From a virus: a DNA stretch of 51,683 nucleotides. This document shows positions 15,364-23,149 of this stretch, in pieces. The first letter of the stretch is position 1. Every line of letters begins with the position of its first letter. Position numbers and translations under genes: made by a program. Where the stretch lies: the IMG/VR virus record IMGVR_UViG_3300026089_000002, positions 1-51,683 of that record. One strand, 5' to 3'. The notes beneath the pieces are model-generated. The model saw only the letters and a list, made by a program, of their open reading frames with translations, did no database searches and was not told the DNA's origin.

Positions 15364-16304
15364 TGCACCTCACAATTTGCTACGGGACTGGTCGGAAGGA
15401 ATGTTTAGCCAAGTGGTTTTTCCAATCACTCGCCAGAGAACTCGCCTCCACTCCACTCGATGTTTCCATCGTCATCGTGGACTACTGGGCCGAGTCCGAG
15501 GGTCGGATGGATTATTGGGCTAAGTGCGCCGATGGTGTTTCCATTCCATACAAAGTTGTGCCACCAAAGCCGACCGTGTGGCAGGGCAAGCATCGCCTGA
15601 CCAGCGTGGATTATTTCGCCGCCGCCAACACGCGCAACACCGCTCTCTGCCACGCGCCGGACGGATATATTTGCCACGTTGACGACCTGAGCATTCTGAT
15701 GCCGGGATTCCTGAACGCTGTCAAAGAGGCGATGGATGGTGGCTACATCGTTTTCGGTGCCTACAAGAAAATGTGCAAGATGGTCGTGGAAAACGGAAAC
15801 CTCGCCTCCCATGAGCCGTTCACACCCGGAGTGGACACGCGCTGGAAGCACGGCAAGGAGGGCGGGAAGATTGTCGCTGCTGGAAGCTGGCTCTACGGCT
15901 GTTCGATGGCCGCGCCGGTTGAAGCATTGCTCAAAATCAACGGCTGGGACGAGCGTTGCGACTGCCGTGGTCAGGGCGCGGAAGATTATTGCACCGGAAT
16001 CATTTTGGAGCGGGCTGGATACCCGATGTTTTATGACCTGCGAATGCTGACCTACGAGAGCGAGGAGCATCACCACATTGAGCCGCCGTTGAAGCGCGAG
16101 ATTCCTGTTGTCCCCGGAAAGAAAGACGCCACCCACGAAATGCTGGCCTTCGTGATGAATCCGAACGCGACCGTCTGCCCGAATTATTTCGATCTGGGCG
16201 GAATCCGTGCGCTCCGTGAAAAGATTTTGCGCGGAGAACCGTTTCCCCCGTGCGGAATACCGGAACACTGCTGGTATTCAGGCACCCCACTTCGAGAATT
16301 ATGA
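15363..16304 (+). CDS. GT-A fold glycosyltransferase, 313 aa
   Basis: The ATG is at the last base of the previous stop (TAATG). A Rossmann-like start (LDVSIVIVDYW), then NTRNTALCHAPDGYICHVDD (metal-binding Asp pair at about 103-104) and a C-terminal INGWDERCDCRGQGAEDYC (about 193-209) match GT-A enzymes whose acceptor loop is G(W/F)DE...GxGxEDxd (the glycosyltransferase 7 C-terminal type). It should transfer a sugar from a nucleotide donor. The acceptor may be a phage virion glycan or host surface sugar; not determinable. Confidence 0.7.
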   Translation: MHLTICYGTGRKECLAKWFFQSLARELASTPLDVSIVIVDYWAESEGRMDYWAKCADGVSIPYKVVPPKPTVWQGKHRLTSVDYFAAANTRNTALCHAPDGYICHVDDLSILMPGFLNAVKEAMDGGYIVFGAYKKMCKMVVENGNLASHEPFTPGVDTRWKHGKEGGKIVAAGSWLYGCSMAAPVEALLKINGWDERCDCRGQGAEDYCTGIILERAGYPMFYDLRMLTYESEEHHHIEPPLKREIPVVPGKKDATHEMLAFVMNPNATVCPNYFDLGGIRALREKILRGEPFPPCGIPEHCWYSGTPLREL

Positions 16305-16939
16305 ACCCGATAAAAACTCTCACGGAAATTACTGAGTTGCTGCCGAGGCTGACCGGATGGTGCAGCGAGCGCAAGGCTTTGGCTCTGGCGATTTCCGTGT
16401 ACGCCAACCGCCCTCTGGTCGGTGTGGAGATTGGCGTCTGGGCGGGTCGGTCTCTGTTTCCTGTCGCTATGGCAATGCGGGATTTGGGTAAGGGAATAAT
16501 CCATGCCGTTGACCCGTGGAGTCCGAATGCCTCAGTCGAGGGTTACGACAAGGCGAACGCCGACTGGTGGGGCAGTAAGGCGAACCACGATGTCGCCTAT
16601 AAACAATTCCTGAGCGCAGTCGTTTCCACCGGCACCACGGCGCACATCGAGGTTCATCGCTGCAAGAGTGACGCCTTCGATCCGCCCAACGAAATTGATT
16701 ACCTCCATGTGGACGGGCAGCACACTGAGCAGGCAATCAAAGACGTAAAACGGTTTGCGGCCAAGGTTCGTATTGGTGGATTGGTTTTTATGGATGACAT
16801 CCACTGGTTCCTCGATGGAGAGCAAAAGCGGTTCGAGGTGCTGAAAGCGGTGGACGAACTGACCGAGATCGGATTCAAAATGCTTTACACGCTCGAAGGC
16901 GGAACCGATGACGGAGCCATGTTTCAAAGGATAAAATGA
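16301..16939 (+). CDS. Class I SAM-dependent methyltransferase, 212 aa
   Basis: ATG 16301 overlaps the upstream stop; a longer frame from 16250 would read into the previous gene. The SAM-binding motif I is VGVEIGVWAGRSLF (about 39-52), motif II GIIHAVDPW, and DYLHVDGQHTEQAIKDVKRF (about 133-152) matches the Methyltransf_24 group, which often modifies sugars. VRIGGLVFMDDIHW follows. Between two glycosyltransferase genes, it probably O-methylates a glycan. Confidence 0.75.
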   Translation: MNPIKTLTEITELLPRLTGWCSERKALALAISVYANRPLVGVEIGVWAGRSLFPVAMAMRDLGKGIIHAVDPWSPNASVEGYDKANADWWGSKANHDVAYKQFLSAVVSTGTTAHIEVHRCKSDAFDPPNEIDYLHVDGQHTEQAIKDVKRFAAKVRIGGLVFMDDIHWFLDGEQKRFEVLKAVDELTEIGFKMLYTLEGGTDDGAMFQRIK

Positions 16940-17499
16940 TTTGCTCGATTTTAATTCCAAGCCGGATGCGGCCCGTGAAGCTCAAGCGGGCCATCGAGTC
17001 TATTCGCGCCACCGCAGACAACCCTGACCAAATCGAAATCTTGGTTCGCCTGCACAGCGACGATGCCAACAGCGTCCCGTTTTTTCACACCGATGGAAAC
17101 CTGCGGGTTTTTGTCGGGCCACCGGAGAAATATAAAAACCTCCATAAAATGTATGACATGCTGGCGAAAGAGGCGAAGGGTCGCTGGGTATGGATTTTGA
17201 ATGACGACATGGAGTTCCGTGGAAAAGGATGGGACACGCAACTCGCCGCCATGAAAGACGGGCTTGTTCAGCCTGAAACAAACCGGCTAAATACCTCCAC
17301 CTACACACACAACCAAGACGGGCCTTTTCCTTGCGTGCCGAATCAATGCTGGACAAAATATGGACACACTGAACTTGGTGATGGCGCGTGTGTTGACCAA
17401 TGGCTGTTCGGGCTTTTGGTTCGTCAGGCCGGATGGCCGGTGTATTTTCTGAACGGAATCGAAATCTGGCACGACCGGGAAGGAGACAATAAGGACTGA
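16936..17499 (+). CDS. GT2-like glycosyltransferase, 187 aa
   Basis: ATGA overlap with the methyltransferase gene. The start ICSILIPSRMRPVKLKRAIE is the typical GT2 beta-strand plus helix, and WVWILNDDMEFRGKGW (about 84-99) contains the DxD-type metal site. The C-terminal part includes ELGDGACVDQWLFGLLVRQA and VYFLNGIEIWHDR. It is short for GT2 but complete. It ends the four-gene carbohydrate cassette. Confidence 0.7.
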   Translation: MICSILIPSRMRPVKLKRAIESIRATADNPDQIEILVRLHSDDANSVPFFHTDGNLRVFVGPPEKYKNLHKMYDMLAKEAKGRWVWILNDDMEFRGKGWDTQLAAMKDGLVQPETNRLNTSTYTHNQDGPFPCVPNQCWTKYGHTELGDGACVDQWLFGLLVRQAGWPVYFLNGIEIWHDREGDNKD

Positions 17500-17852
17500 T
17501 GAATATTTTTAACTGGTTCAAGAAAAATCCCGATCCGAAGATTCAGATTGTCACCAAATCTGTTGACAGTCTCACGCTGCACGAATGGAGAGCCATCCCC
17601 GGTCTGGTTAGTGAGGCCATGAGGATTGAGGCATTACCGGGATTCTCTGGAATGGTGGCTGTGCTGGCGAACGAATGCCCTCACAATTACACCGCAGGCG
17701 CGCTTGACGCCACGGCAGCAATCCGGCAGCTTGGTCGGATCGAGGGATACCAGCTTGCGCTGAACAATCTCGCGCTGATGGCGAAGCCAGTGGCGCACCG
17801 AAAACAAATCGAGGCGGTATTTGAACCTCCTCCTGAACCAAAGAAAGCCTGA
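17499..17852 (+). CDS. Hypothetical head-region protein, 117 aa
   Basis: The ATG overlaps the upstream stop. The product begins MNIFNWFKKNPDPKIQIVTK, includes an amphipathic helix with LGRIEGYQLALNNLALMAKP and ends in a Pro/Lys tail. This IEGYxxALNNL helix before a scaffold gene is a recurring pattern in metagenomic short-tailed phages. No enzymatic motif. A structural accessory is likely. Confidence 0.6.
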   Translation: MNIFNWFKKNPDPKIQIVTKSVDSLTLHEWRAIPGLVSEAMRIEALPGFSGMVAVLANECPHNYTAGALDATAAIRQLGRIEGYQLALNNLALMAKPVAHRKQIEAVFEPPPEPKKA

Positions 17853-17855
17853 CCT

Positions 17856-19025
17856 ATGCCCGAAGCACCCGCCGCCACTGGAGTTCTCCCCGAAGGAGAA
17901 ATCGCCGATGACTCGATTATTTCACCGATGCTCGCCAAGCTGACCGAGTTGATGCCGAAGCAACCGGACGAGAAAAAGGATGAAGCCAACCCTCCTCCAC
18001 CACCCAAGAAAGACGATGCTCCGCCCGCACCAAAAAAAGATGACGCGCCACCGCCCCCGCCCGCGCCGGACGACATTGAGTTGAAAAACGCCAGCCCGAA
18101 GGCGAAGGAGGCTTTCAACCTCATCAAAAAAGATCGGGACACGTTCAAGGGTCAGGCCGTCGAGAAGGACAAGACCATCGCCAAGCTCACCGCCGATCTC
18201 GCCGCCGCCAAGGGCGCACAGGACATCAAGGCGCACCCCGAATACGCCGCTCTCGCCAAGGAGCGCGATGAACTGGACGCCCGACTCCGTATTGCCTCGG
18301 TGGAACGCCACCCAAAGTTTCAGGCCCATTTCACCAAGGCTTTCGGTGATGCCGCGAATCTCGCCAAGGATGCGGTAGGCAAGGACAACGCCGCGAAGGT
18401 GGAAAAGATTCTCCAGATGCCGGACGGCGAGGCTCGTCAGGACGCGCTCGAAGCCATGGCCGCAGAATTGTCCCCGCTCAAGCAGGGGCAACTCGCCAAC
18501 GCCCTAACCGACTGGCGGCGGGCCGAGGCCGAGAAGAATTCGGAACTCGCCCGCGCTGGCGAGAGCTTTGAAAAACTTCAAGCCGATGAAAAGGCCCGTG
18601 GCGAGAACGCCTCGAAGCAGAACCTCGAAAAACGCCAAGCTGTTGCCGCGACTGCGCTCAAAATCGCCAGCGGGTTCGACGCCTTCAAAACCATCGAAGG
18701 CGATGACGCGCATAACGCGGAAATCGCCGGTAACGAGGCGTTCGTGAAGTCGTTTTTCTTGGGCAAAGTGCCGGACAATATCCTGCCGTCCATTCCGGTC
18801 ATGGTCGTCGAGGGGATGCACATGAAGAACAAGGTGATCCCCGCGCTCAAGTCCGACATCGAGCGGCTGAACAAAGTCATCGAGGGATACACCAAGGGTT
18901 CCCCCGGACTGCCGAAGGGTGGCGACACCAAGCCCGCGCCTGCTGGAAATCCGTCCACCAAGAACGTGGACGGCACCCAAAAGACCTTCCTCCAAGTCTA
19001 TGAAGAAAACGCGCCGAAAAATTAA
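17856..19025 (+). CDS. Putative scaffolding protein, 389 aa
   Basis: This is the standard position directly before the capsid gene. The N-terminus is acidic, then Pro/Lys/Asp-rich low complexity at about residues 42-72. A long Ala/Lys/Glu-rich helical core follows (KDTFKGQAVEKDK-like coils, LGKVPDNILPSIPVM later), with a short basic C-terminal region (TKNVDGTQKTFLQVYEENAP). Composition and context fit an internal scaffold whose C-terminus binds the coat protein. No protease domain is seen. The stop is followed by the capsid promoter. Confidence 0.75.
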   Translation: MPEAPAATGVLPEGEIADDSIISPMLAKLTELMPKQPDEKKDEANPPPPPKKDDAPPAPKKDDAPPPPPAPDDIELKNASPKAKEAFNLIKKDRDTFKGQAVEKDKTIAKLTADLAAAKGAQDIKAHPEYAALAKERDELDARLRIASVERHPKFQAHFTKAFGDAANLAKDAVGKDNAAKVEKILQMPDGEARQDALEAMAAELSPLKQGQLANALTDWRRAEAEKNSELARAGESFEKLQADEKARGENASKQNLEKRQAVAATALKIASGFDAFKTIEGDDAHNAEIAGNEAFVKSFFLGKVPDNILPSIPVMVVEGMHMKNKVIPALKSDIERLNKVIEGYTKGSPGLPKGGDTKPAPAGNPSTKNVDGTQKTFLQVYEENAPKN

Positions 19026-19028
19026 CCA

Positions 19029-19057
19029 TTGACAGACCTGTGCATTTATCGTAATAG
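19029..19057 (+). promoter_or_regulatory. Strong sigma70-type promoter of the capsid gene
   Basis: TTGACA (19029-19034), a 17-bp spacer and TAATAG (19052-19057) form a near-consensus promoter immediately after the scaffold stop codon. Transcription would begin near 19064, giving a 5' leader of about 200 nt before the capsid ATG. It allows extra capsid mRNA independent of the upstream operon. Confidence 0.7.
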
Positions 19058-19063
19058 TTCAAT

Positions 19064-19267
19064 CAACGTGACGGACATCGTTTAAATAAGCCTAGCAGCG
19101 CGTCAGCGATAACGATACCGAAACGGCGGCTACAGAAGTCTCGTTCCAGCCGCAAACGAGCATGGCCTGAGAGTTCGGTTTGGCCTTCCGGAAGAAACAA
19201 GTGAAAGACTCGCACCCTTTGTGGGTGGGGTTGGACACATAGATTTTTTTCAGAAAGACAAACTGTT
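19064..19267 (+). promoter_or_regulatory. Structured 5' leader of the capsid gene with pseudoknot-type pairing
   Basis: A closing helix ACCGAA/TTCGGT (19117-19122 with 19174-19179) encloses interleaved pairs GCGGCT/AGCCGC (19126-19131 with 19148-19153) and CTCGTT/AACGAG (19140-19145 with 19155-19160). Their order is that of an H-type pseudoknot or two mutually exclusive hairpins. A palindrome CTTCCGGAAG (19185-19194) and a hairpin CACCC/GGGTG (19213-19227) follow. No Shine-Dalgarno is evident before the ATG at 19268, so the structure may control translation or RNA stability. Confidence 0.55.
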
Positions 19268-20497
19268 ATGGCCTGCGCAACACCATTTGATGCGTTCCGT
19301 CTCGCAACGGAATCGCTCCCCAACGAAGTTTATAAGAAAGCCGCCTACCGCTCGGTGTGGCTCAACCTCATCCCCCGTGAAGAATACCCGATGGGTACCG
19401 GACTCGTTCAGTCCGTTTTCACCATAGGCCGATCCATGCCGACCACGGACGAACCGGCTTTTACCGCCATCACCACCAAGACCGGCCAGACCTTCACCGG
19501 AACTTGTGGCGACACCTACGAAGCGGTGCCTGTCGGTTTCAATGAATCCACCTACGGCCCGGAACAGTTCGCGTGGCGCGGGCCGGAAGTCTGTCAGGAC
19601 GACCTGATTTACAACCACAAGGCCGCGCAGTTCCTCGCCGCCTACATCCCGGCGATCACGAAGAACACCGAAACCTCCATCAGCAACCGCATGGCCGCGA
19701 TCTACGCCCACTACTCCCCAAAGTCTGTGGCGACCTCCAGCTATCCGACTGTCGCTGGCGGCACGGGAGCACCCCCAACCTCGCCCAACCTCACCTTGAC
19801 CCAATCCACCATGGAATTGAGCCAAGAAATGTTGGACACCACGGCGAACGAACTCAGCCAGAACGGTGCCACCGACCCGAACTCGGACGGTTGGATTCAA
19901 CTCGGAGAAGACGGCCCAATCTACCCGCTCTACATCGGGCAGCAGATGAGCCAACGACTGCTGTTGGACAACGCCGAAATCCGCGCCGATTACCGCAACG
20001 CCTACATGGGCGCAGGCGAAGCCAACCCGCTGCTCAAGCGGCTGGGCGCGACCCGCGTTATCCGCAACTTCCGCCATGTCATCAACCTGTTCCCGCCCCG
20101 CTACACTTACGCGGATGGCGCATACACTCGCGTCCCAACGTGGATTATGCCTAACGCCACAAAGGGTCAGGAAGCGGAAATCAATCCGGCGTATCTCGCG
20201 GCGGATTACGAAGGTGCCTATGTGCTGACGCCGTGGGTTTTCCGGTCGCAGATTGTGAAGCCTGTCAACTCGGCGGCTGGCCTGTCTTGGCCCCCGAAGT
20301 CGTACGCCGGGGAATGGCAGTTCATTGTGGGTGGAAACTTGATTAACGATCCGCCCTGTTTTGACCCCCAGCAGAAGCTAGGTTGCCACTTCGCGTCGTA
20401 CAAACACGCTCCAAAACCCATCTTTCCTGAGTATGGCCGATTGATTATTTACAAGCGTTGCCTCGCCCGTAATCTTGGGGGCGTGACTTGCAGTTGA
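19268..20497 (+). CDS. Putative major capsid protein, 409 aa
   Basis: The call rests on position (after portal and scaffold), on its own strong promoter and leader, and on size. The product begins MACATPFDAFRLATESLPNE and has segments such as NMRWRGP-like AWRGPEVCQDDLIYNHKAAQ, a long helix with LSQEMLDTTANELSQ, and a C-terminal VTPW-type strand region (YVLTPWVFRSQIV). The fold cannot be proven by eye, but nothing else in the head block qualifies. It has several Cys. A strong bidirectional hairpin terminator follows. Confidence 0.75.
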   Translation: MACATPFDAFRLATESLPNEVYKKAAYRSVWLNLIPREEYPMGTGLVQSVFTIGRSMPTTDEPAFTAITTKTGQTFTGTCGDTYEAVPVGFNESTYGPEQFAWRGPEVCQDDLIYNHKAAQFLAAYIPAITKNTETSISNRMAAIYAHYSPKSVATSSYPTVAGGTGAPPTSPNLTLTQSTMELSQEMLDTTANELSQNGATDPNSDGWIQLGEDGPIYPLYIGQQMSQRLLLDNAEIRADYRNAYMGAGEANPLLKRLGATRVIRNFRHVINLFPPRYTYADGAYTRVPTWIMPNATKGQEAEINPAYLAADYEGAYVLTPWVFRSQIVKPVNSAAGLSWPPKSYAGEWQFIVGGNLINDPPCFDPQQKLGCHFASYKHAPKPIFPEYGRLIIYKRCLARNLGGVTCS

Positions 20498-20511
20498 TGC
20501 TTGACAAGTGA

Positions 20512-20997
20512 TTACACGCCCGCAGGGGGTTGATTCTCCCTGCGGGCCTTTCTCAGATAGTAACCTTTATTTTGATTATGATTGACACAAATACGACACG
20601 ATCTCCAAGGAACGCCACCGCGCCCCTTGCGCCAAATCGTATTCGCCTCGTCGTATGGGTGTCCCTTTGGGCAGTGTGTTTTTCTGCGGTGGTGGTCAGC
20701 ATTTTCTCCGCGAGTCATCAGTCGAAGATGGTTCGGGTTCACGCAACTGGTGTTTCGGCATTCGTGGTCAACCGTCATGTCGTCGGGGATGTCTCCCTTG
20801 AACAGCATGAACGAAGCGCGATGAGCGTATTCCTTTTTCCGGCCAGTCGGATACCACATGGTAAACTGGCCGTATCCGTGGTCGTTTTTCCATTCGGTGT
20901 AATTCCAGCAACCGTTTTCCATCAGTTGAATTTTCTCAGCAAACCGGACATGGACATCGCGGCGTTTACGAATTTGGGTGGGGATAGGTCTTGGCAT
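20512..20997 (-). CDS. Free-standing HNH endonuclease, 161 aa
   Basis: ATG at 20997 (MPRPIPTQIRKRR) is chosen; the frame could extend to a GTG at 21063 with no Shine-Dalgarno in either case. NGCWNY (28-33), EYAHRASF, VDHECRNTSCVNPNHLRLM (76-94, catalytic His78 and Asn/His88-90) and HCPKGHPY with a second C..C pair (134-137) are those of phage HNH_3-type homing nucleases with a zinc tail. It is antisense to the surrounding late genes, a hallmark of a mobile intronless endonuclease inserted after the capsid gene. Confidence 0.85.
   Translation of the reverse strand: MPRPIPTQIRKRRDVHVRFAEKIQLMENGCWNYTEWKNDHGYGQFTMWYPTGRKKEYAHRASFMLFKGDIPDDMTVDHECRNTSCVNPNHLRLMTRGENADHHRRKTHCPKGHPYDEANTIWRKGRGGVPWRSCRICVNHNQNKGYYLRKARRENQPPAGV
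20518..20553. terminator. Intrinsic terminator after the capsid gene
   Basis: GCCCGCAGGG (20518-20527) and CCCTGCGGGC (20538-20547) form a perfect 10-bp stem with a 10-nt loop, followed by CTTTCT. It ends capsid transcripts. The hairpin also encodes the last residues (PPAG) of the leftward HNH gene. Confidence 0.8.
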
Positions 20998-21170
20998 AAT
21001 TTTGAAGCAAACAACCCGCGCTCCAAAAGTAAAGCCGCCGACAGAAAGGCGCAGTTGGAACACGGGTCGTTAAATTATTTTCTGTCATATAAACTTCGTG
21101 AGGTCGAGGGCTTTAAACCCGACTTCTGCCCAAACCGTATCGCCACCATCCACCAAACACAAGGAAAAAT

Positions 21171-21428
21171 ATGTCCAAGCTGATTGAATTTGAGCCGCCC
21201 AAAGGCTTTGAAATGCCCGAAGGCGTTGAGGCCGACAAGGAATTTTCCGCCATGGTGGAATTGCGTATGGGCAAAGACGGGAAGCTTTGCCTGCTCGAAG
21301 TCGAGGGTAATCCCATGCCCGGATATACTGACGACGATGCTGATGAGGGCGAAAAAAACCCGCACGGCGAGAGCGATTTCGCCTACAAGTATCAAACCGC
21401 GATGGCCGGGACTCCTCCCGACCAATAG
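21171..21428 (+). CDS. Hypothetical acidic protein, 85 aa
   Basis: AAGGAAAAAT precedes the ATG, a good Shine-Dalgarno. The product reads LIEFEPPKGFEMPEGVEADK, then beta strands (LRMGKDGKLCLLEVEGNPMP) and an Asp/Glu-rich segment. Small single-domain protein in the head-to-tail junction; decoration or cement functions are possible by position only. Confidence 0.6.
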   Translation: MSKLIEFEPPKGFEMPEGVEADKEFSAMVELRMGKDGKLCLLEVEGNPMPGYTDDDADEGEKNPHGESDFAYKYQTAMAGTPPDQ

Positions 21429-21433
21429 ATTTT

Positions 21434-21619
21434 ATGAGCCAGCCGGACTTTTACCCGGAAGGCACCGAGCCTCGCCGCGACGACACCAAGCCGAAGGTTT
21501 GGAAGAAAATCCTTGGCGAGATTCAGAACCGTGTTGGGGCTGACCCAGCCAATGATCCTCGGCGCGACGACACCTACCGCATGACGAGGGAGAAAATTAA
21601 CAAGGCACTGAACGTATGA
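21434..21619 (+). CDS. Short protein with PDFYxxGxxPRRxDT tag, 61 aa
   Basis: The product starts MSQPDFYPEGTEPRRDDTKP and continues VWKKILGEIQNRVG; a second PRRDDT occurs at about residue 43. The next gene product starts with the same tag (PDFYTDGHTPRRTDT...KIL). The shared tag suggests a common docking peptide to another virion part. No other domain. Confidence 0.6.
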   Translation: MSQPDFYPEGTEPRRDDTKPKVWKKILGEIQNRVGADPANDPRRDDTYRMTREKINKALNV

Positions 21620-21873
21620 GCGCATCACCTGATTTTTACACAGACGGCCACACGCCGCGCCGAACGGACACTGAGCTTGTCGTGGCGCAAAAGATTCTTG
21701 GTTGCCTTATTGACGGAGGTGGTGGAGGCGGAGGCGGAAGCGGGCTGGCCGGTTCTGGCGCACCAGAAGGCGTTGTGACGGCACCACCCGGAACAACCTA
21801 TTTAGATACGGACACTGATTTCTTTTACGTCAAAGCAACTGGCACCGGAAACACTGGTTGGATTATTCACTAA
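21616..21873 (+). CDS. Tagged protein with polyglycine linker, 85 aa
   Basis: The ATG overlaps the upstream stop. The N-terminal tag is MSASPDFYTDGHTPRRTDT, then VVAQKILGCLIDG, a run of eight glycines, and a small C-terminal beta part with YLDTDTDFFYVKATGTGNTG. That last segment is like the connector repeats at the start of phage fibres (TDTGNFYIKV..T.GWI type). It looks like a flexible adaptor that joins a docking peptide to a fibre-type domain. Confidence 0.6.
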   Translation: MSASPDFYTDGHTPRRTDTELVVAQKILGCLIDGGGGGGGGSGLAGSGAPEGVVTAPPGTTYLDTDTDFFYVKATGTGNTGWIIH

Positions 21874-21877
21874 TTTT

Positions 21878-23149
21878 ATGAAAAAAATCATCACCGCACT
21901 ACTGTTCGTCGCGCTCGCCTTCGGATGTGCCGCGCAAAGTAAATTCATTGACATCAACGCTACCGGAACGGTTGCTGCGAATAATATTCGCATGACCAAT
22001 GGGGCTTCAAATGGAAAGGTTGCGACCTCTGATACTGCTGGAAATGTATCATGGCAAACGGCCAGTGGCGGCTCCTTCGTCGGACTGACGAACCAAACGC
22101 TTCAATTTACAAACCATCTAAGCACCACTACCAACGGATGGTATCCAATAATTTTGGGTGATTATTCTATGGCTGGAACCTGCACGATCACCATAACGAA
22201 TGGCGTGACCGCACCGCAAACGTGGACGTTTAACTACAGCGCAGACGTATCAGATAACGGCACTTTAGACCAAAATTCTCATGGGTATTCAGTGGGCAAT
22301 CCGAACGCAGATTCTCGAATTATCATAGCGGCACGCACCACGACAGACGAGGGTGGGCAGGTTGCGGTTGATATTCATTTCGACGATTTATTTGCGTCAA
22401 CAAACGTCTGCATTTTAATTTCTGGTCAGAATCCCGGCAGAATCAGCTTTGCCAATGACGACGATTTGACGAGTTTAATTGCCACATTAACCCCGTCAAC
22501 GGCGCTTGGATTCAGCACCAGCGGAAGCGTAAATGTGGGCGGGACGGTAACTGCGGGAGTATTCAGTGGTGACGGTTCGCAGTTGATTAACGTTCAAGCT
22601 GCCACGTTAGATTCTGGGGGTGACTATGTAGCAAGTTCCATTACAGCAAGTTTCACTGGCCCGTTAAGTGGCAATGCTGATACGGCAACGACAGCGATTT
22701 CGGCAACAACAGCAGCAACCGCAGGTTCGGCAATGTCCGCTTCTCAATTAAACGATTCAGGTAATGCGACAGCACTTGACGCAGGCAGTTCTGCTACAGT
22801 GATTCAAGTCTTGGCAGGACATAATTTGGCTGGTGACGGTTCTGGTTTAACCAATATTCCACCGACAGCCGGCTTATCAGGCATCGCCTTCACCAATGCA
22901 ACGATTGATTTCGGCTCTATAGGGGCTGGGCTATTTGCAAATTCGGCAGTGGATTTGATTAATGCGACAACGAACATGGCTTTTTTTGTTTCGCCGGTTC
23001 TGACCGACCTCAGTATTAGCAACATGAACTTCATGGCGTTCTGCTCCACCAACGGCACCGTCAGGGTGAGAGCTTTTAATCACAATACGATCAACGCCTC
23101 TGACCCACCTTCAACTGTTTTTAATATTTTCGGGTTCTCTGTGAAATAA
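21878..23149 (+). CDS. Exported fibre-like protein with signal peptide, 423 aa
   Basis: The first 19 residues (MKKIITALLFVALAFGCAAQ) form a Sec-type signal peptide with a lipobox-like AFGC. The mature part is Thr/Ser/Gly/Asn-rich and beta-repetitive. It includes GDGSQLINVQA (about 231) and GDGSGLTNIPPTAGLSG (about 318), the repeat type of fibre shafts and bacterial adhesins. A signal peptide is unusual for a virion protein. It could instead be a phage-encoded surface lipoprotein made during infection. It sits between tagged adaptors and the receiver-domain gene. Confidence 0.7.
   Translation: MKKIITALLFVALAFGCAAQSKFIDINATGTVAANNIRMTNGASNGKVATSDTAGNVSWQTASGGSFVGLTNQTLQFTNHLSTTTNGWYPIILGDYSMAGTCTITITNGVTAPQTWTFNYSADVSDNGTLDQNSHGYSVGNPNADSRIIIAARTTTDEGGQVAVDIHFDDLFASTNVCILISGQNPGRISFANDDDLTSLIATLTPSTALGFSTSGSVNVGGTVTAGVFSGDGSQLINVQAATLDSGGDYVASSITASFTGPLSGNADTATTAISATTAATAGSAMSASQLNDSGNATALDAGSSATVIQVLAGHNLAGDGSGLTNIPPTAGLSGIAFTNATIDFGSIGAGLFANSAVDLINATTNMAFFVSPVLTDLSISNMNFMAFCSTNGTVRVRAFNHNTINASDPPSTVFNIFGFSVK

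Noticed and set aside
19250-20077. Leftward 275-residue frame over the capsid gene
   Set aside because: Antisense shadow of the capsid gene; Gly/Arg/Val-rich product, no start site.
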